From the NCBI GenBank assembly GCA_000720995.1, contig JOEL01000030.1, forward strand, positions 29,036 through 93,035: a DNA stretch of 64,000 nucleotides, read 5' to 3'. The notes below the pieces were generated by a model. That model made no database searches. It worked only from the letters and a program-made list of their open reading frames with translations, and was not told the origin of the DNA. Of this stretch, positions 18,601 through 23,804 are shown piece by piece. Within the stretch, counting starts at the first letter, position 1. Each line of letters starts with the position of its first letter. The position numbers were made by a program, and so were the translations under genes. The stretch is from Streptomyces celluloflavus (lineage in GTDB: Bacteria > Actinomycetota > Actinomycetes > Streptomycetales > Streptomycetaceae).

Positions 18601-19358
18601 CAGCGACAATTAATGCCAAGTACATCAATCCAGAATATGCACGGGAATACGGGCAGGAGCCTAGCGGGCAATACACCGAGGGCTGGTACTACCTAACGAG
18701 GTACAAGTTGACTCCGGGCATCCCGCAGTGGGACCGGATGCACCTCATACCGAGAGAGGTGGGAGGTGCTGCAGCAACGTCAAATTTCGTGCCTGCCAGA
18801 AACTCCGACAATGCCCCCTTCTACCACACCATCGAGAAGCATGCCGCGAATGCATTCGGACAGAACGCCACGAACAATCCACCAATTCCAGGTTGGTACA
18901 CGGCGTCACTGAAGCGCTACAAAGGCCCGAGTAGCATCGCGTACCCGCATGGAAACACGTATCCAGAGGGCTTCCCTGAGCAGCTGACAGTCACTTGGGG
19001 CATGTACAAAAGGAGAGGTCGCGGCACGGGGCAGAATCGCTCTGACTGGATGAAGGAACCTGCACAGATGCGTGCGGTAAAGGACTTCAACCCTCCACCG
19101 GCGCCGTCCTTCGTCGGCCCCCTCACGCCCCCGGTCAACATCAACACCGCCCCCAGAGGTGAAGTGAGGAAGGCTCTCGACAGGGCGGGAGCCATGTACG
19201 TGAACGCAGTCCTGAAGGAGAGGACATTCAAGGACTTCGCGGAAATGAGAACGAAGCTGGCGGGATACAGGTCGAAGGGAGGGAAGTCGCTAAATAATTT
19301 CGAGGCGACCATGAGAAGGCTGAAGCAGCGCGCAATCCACGGATACTTCACCTTCTAG
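12624..19358 (+). CDS. giant DUF4157 eCIS effector / putative tape measure with C-terminal nuclease-like domain
   Basis: A 2244-residue protein. Residues 14-35 are a basic patch. Residues 40-117 are a DUF4157 domain with a metalloprotease-like HELLH (109-113), known as a marker of eCIS cargo. Residues about 285-870 are low-complexity Gly/Ser/Ala/Asp. Residues about 1150-1275 are a Lys/Glu coiled coil, and 1278-1625 a run of amphipathic helices like a tail tape measure. Residues about 1630-1893 are a Lys/Pro linker. The tail (about 1895-2244) carries WDRMHLIP, SNFVPA and TIEKHA, as in DNA/RNA non-specific endonucleases (His2040 general base; Asn2054, Asn2063 and Glu2071 candidate ligands). From about residue 1940 GC drops to about 50%, suggesting a replaced toxin tip. 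No other tape-measure gene is visible. ATG overlaps the previous stop. Confidence 0.85.
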   Translation: MSTTQSSARDDRAARGEKRRKRKERAGSRAPEPKNIVSGAGQPLDLSVRRELEEQLGHDFSQVRLHTDRDSGQLAELMGADAFAVGRDIFFREGTYRPGTADGQRLLAHELLHTVQNPHGLGALRAGRDLGAVSLPQESVEREAETAAQESVRAAMLGAVREEDPAAEVAPGQSTPGWLRYATVDADRRRAELVDPATLVDRLANGVVRSLRGDPEDRSKRTRMQLARLPEELQDTVLDRLESRLLSSEHERVLDLVAEIEADDDVEQNSLDAPAVEADPAEELRFTRESERRAAEERREEEQRPPVAPGPERDRPEAEGAVGSTPRNGGTREDGSTPQGGGGPEGTGTQAGAPGGGARQQSSGPSSGPSSGPSSGPSSASSSASSSASGGQAADQGAAGGAKSSDGQSPGSQSSDGKSAAGPSAGGQQGGEKKDAGAQEGKEGADEQSTPVAGKEESAAKNRPGAVDPLVAGQQLRPEDRRGQDKPVGSPMAAGPGTQPPGAVSTLDGVRSQDLDGPEEAPDEDPFGAGSTSEVEVGGGEPSAWDVTLQPDDYLPAQDLDVSAVPTADTLDPASSAAAALPSFPAPPPTRADKVQAERDAEDAEDAAEAGPEEDTADADGPADTGPSDDVYEADGPGGGPDDALAPDRTAAARMGPGAAPKDPKSGADPAAGPVAAQVQVAEAPGAAGSGGGPGEQAAKEEQGTPAGGEASGGGQEKGSQQAAGGTSAAGGATGSATATGGKSAEAAPAGNGAVPASAQASSSAAGTQASSPARDSHVSGGSNADTSSGASGDAAAGARRAPSGGSTAKGGAEPRTEGAADKASAPAPAQQGGTAPDAAAPGAPAAQTAPEHRAAAAPPAPAPRGAGGGGGGGSAAVPVKKSQKDSGPAPNLSNVSPEAGLSTAAKLKPHKALEAMAGVGGAVDRTVGDDHKALAAAPPSMQRPAGAPQTLQGKPKAGDPAQYDQDPAQRSEAPEEKKAEVTGAKEPEGPIEAEKAEEPGGWQTFKMALGFGLATVANWIGIKVDKQKLAAKFAGLPTQDEALKKAQAGQAPGVQMQGAAGEKADEQGAAVDTKGQETVATGRDDAGRPMGEDQVYPDAPKERMAAKVPGQQGGQGGAPQAQAATGAVPPEAASEVAEHEREPQFQAAFGDGRKSMSEGRQKKDRDFRDAQEKHKKQVDTEVSANTKSQAGEREKAMADVTGQRSDWRKEQDEELQKLGTKKTERHEKVRKDVKDKEENTDKDVTTEKESGDKKIQDENTKAEDDANKKRDDSVNESGNWISKAFDWIKQKVIEIKNAIVGVIKRARQAVVGFIKHFKETVERWIREARKAVIDAIKSLINDLIEFAKSMVRAVLELARRIRKLITDLISAAIALVNKLAAMLKQAITDLLTAIGKLLSGILDILKQLLQAAVKAVMDAVKAVLDFASKLLSALGDWMLIAVDFLSDPGGWLSGAKNSAVDGAKNHLFAEVSSAVKQWFKDKIQEIIGVPKAVIEKLLNGGFKLDDIVKEAWDAVLPQLPVIIGDLVMTKVVAKLIPGAGWVMAVIDAIRTAWGALSAILRALTMVLDWLKSVRAGGAGILFAKAVASGVVALLEVLYQWLLSGIGKYVAKVGQRLKGVAARLGKSFGKEDRGGGRKGAAGEDSGGRGGDRKPRHQEPSKEPAPKAPGAPATRPATTKPRPGENPDLTKPASHGHPDKEPGPAKPSPEHAPAKHPTGNDKNGKPKPNTDDKPDTRPTPSPRPKPEPKPRPKPEPEPKPKPKEDSPNKPKDGENPTTKPKDDEKGPNKPKDEDKGPGKPTHKDDKGTPAKPKPGKEGDQPHKPKDKHPGEDPKNPKHKPNEEHDPKKPKHNDEGKGPKKPGHEKPKEGHPKGKDPAKEKQDKKDRKKKDEDKKDSKDARLNEIVARLQPILKGRLEPGINDQELRGLLSELRAWYRLTRLDKEGGSEFGIRATLNPSRPVIRGFSQNLIDYLRKQQLPRPEISPGPQNGIRPAATINAKYINPEYAREYGQEPSGQYTEGWYYLTRYKLTPGIPQWDRMHLIPREVGGAAATSNFVPARNSDNAPFYHTIEKHAANAFGQNATNNPPIPGWYTASLKRYKGPSSIAYPHGNTYPEGFPEQLTVTWGMYKRRGRGTGQNRSDWMKEPAQMRAVKDFNPPPAPSFVGPLTPPVNINTAPRGEVRKALDRAGAMYVNAVLKERTFKDFAEMRTKLAGYRSKGGKSLNNFEATMRRLKQRAIHGYFTF
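17510..18300 (+). repeat. Lys/Pro low-complexity linker-coding repeats
   Basis: Degenerate short repeats of the AAG-CCC-AAG-GAC type encode KPKD/KPKP runs (residues about 1630-1893 of the DUF4157 protein). They separate the helical region from the nuclease-like tip. Such disordered linkers often precede swappable toxin domains and give easy recombination points. Confidence 0.7.
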
Positions 19359-19399
19359 CGGCAGCAGGATTTCTGGTACACCGACGAAAGCTGATAGCC

Positions 19400-20116
19400 A
19401 TGCGAAACCTCGCTCCAAATGAGCAGCGACACGCTGAATCACTGGAAGAGATCCGGTCGAGCCCGCTCCTCCGGGCCACTTGCGGGAGTTCTGAGCATTT
19501 GGGGCAAACGCTCGAATCGCTACCCCCGGTGCAACGCTATAGCGACAACTGGGCGGATGTCGAAATCGACCCGGAGCTCTTGAGCTGCGCTCTACGGTTC
19601 ACCGACCTCGGGGCGCAGTGGGAAACATCCTCGAAGGGAGGCCGGTCAAAATTCTACGGCGAGTTCAACCTCCTCCACTTTCATGACGTACTGAGTCAGG
19701 TGGAAGGCGGCCCCGCAACGGTCCCAGACCCCACAGAGTTCCAGCTTCAGTTCTTGTCGGAACTACGGGTCATTGATCACACGCCGCGTTCCGGATCTGG
19801 CAAGTTGACATATATCAGGATTCATCCCGGCGTCACGACACTAGAGATCTGGTACAGCGCAATCGCGGACATTGGAAACAATCCGCACCCACCTGGATAC
19901 ATCAAGATGGACATCACCTACTGCCAGTATCTCGATGCCCTGCTTCTCACAAAGGGCACATACGGCTGGCAGTATCTGTACACGGACATCTCCCTGCGCC
20001 GTGGCGACTTCGACGAGACGGTCAGATATTTGCGCGGGATGTTGGAAGTCTTTCCCGAGATCTTCCCACAGCACGACTACAGGGAACTGCGCGAACGGCT
20101 GGAGGCCCGCCTATGA
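19400..20116 (+). CDS. candidate immunity protein for the nuclease tip (unrecognised family)
   Basis: A 238-residue protein I do not recognise. It is soluble, with no signal peptide or membrane segment, and mixed alpha/beta (YGWQYLYTDISLRRGDFDETV; C-terminal acidic/basic helix). It starts 41 bases after the toxin stop, and its stop overlaps the next baseplate start (ATGA). Codon use is unlike its neighbours (AGA, AGG, CTA, TTG, ATT, CAT), and GC is low like the toxin tip before it. A small orphan gene right after a toxin domain is the classic place for an immunity gene, so that role is inferred from position and composition only. ATG 19400 has only a weak GAAAG upstream. Confidence 0.6.
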   Translation: MRNLAPNEQRHAESLEEIRSSPLLRATCGSSEHLGQTLESLPPVQRYSDNWADVEIDPELLSCALRFTDLGAQWETSSKGGRSKFYGEFNLLHFHDVLSQVEGGPATVPDPTEFQLQFLSELRVIDHTPRSGSGKLTYIRIHPGVTTLEIWYSAIADIGNNPHPPGYIKMDITYCQYLDALLLTKGTYGWQYLYTDISLRRGDFDETVRYLRGMLEVFPEIFPQHDYRELRERLEARL

Positions 20117-20781
20117 CCCGCTACGCCGACATCCCCAAACCCATCCGCTCCGGATTAGTGGTCGTCGACCCCAACCTCGGTATCCCCCAGCGCGTCATCG
20201 TGCTGCAGTTCAATCCGGATGCGCTGGAGCGGTCCGTGGCGCCGCAGGCGGCTGGGGGTGAGGGGGACAGTGGTGGTGGGGGGAGCGGGAATGGGGACCG
20301 GAATGAGGCGTTGCGGCTCAAGGGGCCCGCGCAGGAGACGTGGAAGTTCACCGCGGAGATCGATGCCACCGATCAGCTCGACGTAGCGGCGCCGGACGGG
20401 ATTCATCCGGAGTTGGCGGTGCTGGAGATGCTGGTGCAGCCGACCACCGCCCAGTTGCGGGCGGCGACGAGGCTGAGCAAGAAAGGGACCATCGAGATCA
20501 GTCCCATCGAGACGCCGCTCACGCTCTTCACCTGGGGCAGTAAGCGGGTCATACCGGTTCGGCTGACGGAGTTGTCCGTCAACGAGTCGGCGTTCGACGT
20601 CAATCTCAATCCGATACGGGCCTCGTTGAGTATCGGGATGAAGGTGCTGACGGTGAGTGATCTGCCGGTGGGGCATCCGGGGGCCGAGCTCTATCTCGCG
20701 CATCTCGCGCAGAAGGAGCAGTTGGCGCGGAAGGCGCGGGGCGGGACTTTCGCGCAGCTGGGGCTGGGGAGGGGGATCTGA
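20113..20781 (+). CDS. Pvc7/Afp7-like tube-baseplate adaptor
   Basis: A 222-residue protein resembling the eCIS proteins that join the inner tube to the hub (IVLQFNPDALERSV, then PLTLFTWGSKRVIPVRLTEL and NPIRASLSIGMKVL). A Gly/Ser insert (about 51-61) interrupts the first half. A LysM/gpX-like gene follows, as in known clusters. The start ATG overlaps the stop of the candidate immunity gene (ATGA), so the foreign-looking gene is coupled to structural genes. An in-frame TTA codon occurs at 20155-20157, codon 15, so early bldA dependence would limit the whole protein. Confidence 0.85.
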   Translation: MTRYADIPKPIRSGLVVVDPNLGIPQRVIVLQFNPDALERSVAPQAAGGEGDSGGGGSGNGDRNEALRLKGPAQETWKFTAEIDATDQLDVAAPDGIHPELAVLEMLVQPTTAQLRAATRLSKKGTIEISPIETPLTLFTWGSKRVIPVRLTELSVNESAFDVNLNPIRASLSIGMKVLTVSDLPVGHPGAELYLAHLAQKEQLARKARGGTFAQLGLGRGI

Positions 20782-20784
20782 GAC

Positions 20785-21165
20785 GTGATCGAGCCGTATG
20801 AGCGGGCGTTGGACGAGGTACCCGGGGCGCATCCGTATCCGCGGAGCAGTCGGTACGCGGGGATCGGGATCGGGGTGTACCGGGCGGCGGACGGTACCGA
20901 AGTGCGTTATGCGAAGCGGCGGTTGCTGCCGCCGCTGGGGGACGCCGGCGAGGAGAGCGTGCCGCATGTGGTGAGCGGTGGTGAGCGGCCGGATCAGCTC
21001 GGGCAGCGGTACTTCGGGGATCCGGGGCAGTGGTGGCGGATCGCGGACGCCAATCCGGTGCTGGATCCACGGGAGTTGACGGACGAGCCGGGCGCGGAGA
21101 TAACCGTTCCCTTGGCGGGTGGATTCCCTGGCGGACCGGGTGGACCGGGGGTGCGGAATGGGTGA
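20785..21165 (+). CDS. LysM / tail protein X-like baseplate protein
   Basis: A 126-residue protein. The C-terminal half (HVVSGGERPDQLGQRYFGDP, then WWRIADANPVLDPREL and ITVPL) is a LysM-like fold as in phage gpX proteins. In eCIS it sits between the Pvc7-like adaptor and the hub and likely stabilises the central spike complex. GTG 20785 lies 4 bases after the previous stop with GGGAGGGGG upstream. The next gene starts 8 bases before its stop. Confidence 0.82.
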   Translation: MIEPYERALDEVPGAHPYPRSSRYAGIGIGVYRAADGTEVRYAKRRLLPPLGDAGEESVPHVVSGGERPDQLGQRYFGDPGQWWRIADANPVLDPRELTDEPGAEITVPLAGGFPGGPGGPGVRNG

Positions 21166-22300
21166 CGACCAGCCGGTCGGGCGGGGGCCGATTCATCTCT
21201 CGCTGTATCTGGGGCCGAAGCTCGCGCGGCTGGTCCCGCAGGACGTGGTGGAGGCGTTGCTCTCGGCGCAGATCACGAGTACGGCGGGTGAACGGAGCGG
21301 ATTTCAGCTCGCGTTCGACCTGACGAAGAAGGGCGCCATCGTGCAGCGGTTGCTGCCCGAGGGGTATTTCGATCCCAAGACGCGGGTGATCCTCACGGTG
21401 GCGGTCCAGGGGACGCCGGTGGTGCTGCTGGACGGGGTGATCGTGCGCCATGAGGTGGGGACCAGCAATCAGCCGGGGCAGACGACGCTGACGGTGACCG
21501 GGGAGGATCTGACGCTGCTGATGGATCTGGAGGAGCGGACGGACCGGTATCCCAATCTGGCGCCCTCGCAGCGGGTGGAGCGGATTCTCGGGAAGTACGC
21601 CGACTACGGGATCGATGCCCGGATCATCCGGGAGCAGATCCCGCAGCCGCCACGGGAGCAGGTACGGGTCGATTACCAGACCGGGACCGATCTCCAGTAT
21701 GTGAATGACCTGGCGCGGGCGAACGGTTACACGTTCTATCTCGATCCGGGTCCGGTACCGGGCAGGTCGACGGCTTTCTGGGGACCGGAGCAGCGGCTCG
21801 GGCAGCGGCAGCACGCCCTGAACGTGAATATGGACGCGAACTCGACCGTGGATCAGCTGACGTTCGCCTATGACGGGACGGCACGGGAGGAACCACAGGC
21901 CCGGGTGCAGGATCCGGTGACGCGGCAGGCTCCGTTGCTGGCGCCGCCCGATATCAGTCCGCTGCGGCCGCCGCTCGGATTGCGGGGTTCGCCGGCGCTC
22001 AAGCGGCGGACGCTGAGCGGGACGGCGAAGAAGGATGCGGGGCTGGCGAAGGCGGAGGCCCTGGGGCGGGCCGCCACGAGCGCCGATGCCATTTCGGGCT
22101 CCGGGTCGCTGGATGTCACCCGGCACGGATATGTGCTGCGGCCACGGGAGTTGGTGGGGGTTCGGGGCGCCGGGGTCACGTATGACGGTGACTATTACGT
22201 GAAGACGGTGACGCATAATCTGCGGCCCGGTTCGTACCAGCAGAATTTCACGCTGTCGAGGGAGGGCCTGATCGCCCGCAGCGGCACCGTGCGGCCGTAA
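21158..22300 (+). CDS. baseplate hub protein (gpD / VgrG N-terminal-like, Pvc8 part)
   Basis: A 380-residue protein of the phage late control D/VgrG hub family. Seen features are SGFQLAFDLTKKG, VILLDGVIVRH-like strands, a tail-hub Tyr-rich segment (YVNDLARANGYTFYLDPGPV) and the C-terminal GDYYVKTVTHNLRPGSYQQ typical of gpD. Trimers form the hub that connects tube and spike. The frame is open to 21119, but ATG 21158 is chosen because family homology follows it and it gives the usual short overlap with the gpX gene. The spike (gpV) is a separate gene downstream. Confidence 0.92.
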   Translation: MGDDQPVGRGPIHLSLYLGPKLARLVPQDVVEALLSAQITSTAGERSGFQLAFDLTKKGAIVQRLLPEGYFDPKTRVILTVAVQGTPVVLLDGVIVRHEVGTSNQPGQTTLTVTGEDLTLLMDLEERTDRYPNLAPSQRVERILGKYADYGIDARIIREQIPQPPREQVRVDYQTGTDLQYVNDLARANGYTFYLDPGPVPGRSTAFWGPEQRLGQRQHALNVNMDANSTVDQLTFAYDGTAREEPQARVQDPVTRQAPLLAPPDISPLRPPLGLRGSPALKRRTLSGTAKKDAGLAKAEALGRAATSADAISGSGSLDVTRHGYVLRPRELVGVRGAGVTYDGDYYVKTVTHNLRPGSYQQNFTLSREGLIARSGTVRP

Positions 22301-22432
22301 TCCCCCACCGCGGAGCCATAACCCCACACCGCTCGTACGCGGAGGGCCGTCACACAAGCGCGACGCAACACACGCGAGCAGAGGTCCACAGGACCATAGG
22401 GACCACGAGTTCCATAAGGAGAGAAGCCGCGC

Positions 22433-22957
22433 ATGGCTGCTGCATCGAACAACCGCTTTCTCGGCAAGTTCCGCGGCCGGGTGGCGGCCAATGACGACCC
22501 GATGGGCGTCGGGCGGCTGAGAGTTCAGGTTCCGGATGTGCTGGGGGATGAGACCTCCACCTGGGCGCTGCCCTGTTTTCCGTTCACCGGAGAGCAGGCG
22601 GGACAGGTGGTGGTGCCGTCCGTCGGGGCGGGTGTCTGGGTGGAATTCGAGCAGGGGGATCCCAGTTTCCCGGTATGGACCGGGTGTTGGTACGGACAGC
22701 GCGAGGAACTGCCGGAGGATGCCCGGACCGATCCCGCGACGGCGCATCCCGTCGTGATACAGACGCCCGGGAAACACAAGATCGTGATGTCGGATGTGCC
22801 CAGCAACGGAATTCTGCTGGAGGCGCCGGGCGGCGCGTACGTGAAGATCGATGCGACGGGTGTCCACATCAACAATGGGCTCGGTGCGTCGATTTCGCTG
22901 AGAGGCGATCAAGTCGACGTGAATGATGGCCGGTTGACCGTGCCCAAGAAGCGATAA
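22433..22957 (+). CDS. baseplate spike protein (gpV / gp5 OB-fold)
   Basis: A 174-residue protein of the phage baseplate assembly protein V family: FLGKFRGRVAANDDPMGVGR, then VQVPDVLGDETSTWALPCFP and a beta-repeat tail (HINNGLGASISLRGDQVDV). It forms the trimeric spike under the hub. ATG 22433 is preceded by AAGGAGAGAAG, the strongest ribosome site in this half of the cluster. A gap of 132 bases with a small inverted repeat (GGTCC-ACA-GGACC) precedes it and could hold an internal promoter. Confidence 0.92.
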   Translation: MAAASNNRFLGKFRGRVAANDDPMGVGRLRVQVPDVLGDETSTWALPCFPFTGEQAGQVVVPSVGAGVWVEFEQGDPSFPVWTGCWYGQREELPEDARTDPATAHPVVIQTPGKHKIVMSDVPSNGILLEAPGGAYVKIDATGVHINNGLGASISLRGDQVDVNDGRLTVPKKR

Positions 22958-22980
22958 CCGGAGCGGGGAGTGAGTGCTAC

Positions 22981-23418
22981 GTGGCGACCGGAAATCTCGT
23001 CCATGGAGGTGCGGTGATCAGCTGCCCGCACGGAGGGCGCGCGTTATCCACCGCGGCCGGCGGATCGGACGGTGTACGGATCGACGGCGCGCCGGTGGCC
23101 ACCACCGCGGACCTCTTCACGATCAGCGGGTGCCCGCAGGTCGTCGATGGCCGGCCGCAGCCGTGCACCAGCCTGCGCTGGCTGCCGGACCGGGCGGCCG
23201 ACGCCGTACGGATCGACGGGGTGCCGGTACTGCTGGACACCACCGCGGCGATGTGTTTCAACGCCGGGCTGGTGCCACAGGGCCCGCCGGTCGTGGCCTC
23301 CGTCCACCGGAGCCATCAGGTGCACCAGGGCGATCGCAGCGACCACAGCCATCACCACCACGACGGCCACCAGGCCCACCAGAGCCACCACGGCCACCAG
23401 GGGGTGTCCCACCGATGA
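22981..23418 (+). CDS. PAAR-like spike tip protein with His-rich tail
   Basis: A 145-residue protein. Two repeats of the PAAR-like type are visible (VISCPHGGRA...GVRIDGAPVATTADL and AVRIDGVPVLLDTTAAMC), with conserved cysteines. It is expected to sharpen the spike tip and bind a metal ion. The last 35 residues are a His-rich extension (SHHHHDGHQAHQSHH) that is unusual and may bind extra metal. GTG 22981 follows GGAGCGGGGAG. A TTA codon at 23044-23046 (codon 22) suggests bldA control. The start of the gp25 gene overlaps its stop (ATGA). Confidence 0.85.
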   Translation: MATGNLVHGGAVISCPHGGRALSTAAGGSDGVRIDGAPVATTADLFTISGCPQVVDGRPQPCTSLRWLPDRAADAVRIDGVPVLLDTTAAMCFNAGLVPQGPPVVASVHRSHQVHQGDRSDHSHHHHDGHQAHQSHHGHQGVSHR

Positions 23419-23804
23419 GGGCCACACGGCATCACGTCCGTACCGATATGGCGTTTCCCTATCGGATCGACCGGCGCGGGCGGACCGCGCAGGCCGGTAC
23501 CGACGCGCATGTCCGGGATCTGATCGAGCAGTTGCTGTTCACGAGTCCCGGCGAGCGGGTGATGCGGCCGGACTTCGGCTGCGGGCTGCTGGATCTCGTC
23601 TTCACGCCGAACAGCCCGGAACTGGCCTCGGCCGTCGAGCTGTCCGTCCAAGCCTCGTTGCAGCGGTGGCTGGGCGATCTGATGGAGGTCGAATCGCTGG
23701 ACGTGGTGAGCGAGGAGAACGTCGTACGGGTGTATCTGCGCTATGTGGTGCGTGCCACCGCGAGCCGGCGTGACGAAGTGTTCGAGGGGCGGGGCGAGGC
23801 ATGA
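23415..23804 (+). CDS. gp25-like baseplate wedge protein (Pvc9-like)
   Basis: A 129-residue protein of the GPW/gp25 family: HVRDLIEQLLFTSPGERVMR then PDFGCGLLDLVFTPNS. gp25 proteins start sheath polymerisation at the baseplate. ATG 23415 overlaps the PAAR stop. An internal ATG at 23448 (MAFPYRIDRRG) fits the family N-terminus better and could be the true start. Its stop overlaps the next start (ATGA). Confidence 0.92.
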   Translation: MRATRHHVRTDMAFPYRIDRRGRTAQAGTDAHVRDLIEQLLFTSPGERVMRPDFGCGLLDLVFTPNSPELASAVELSVQASLQRWLGDLMEVESLDVVSEENVVRVYLRYVVRATASRRDEVFEGRGEA

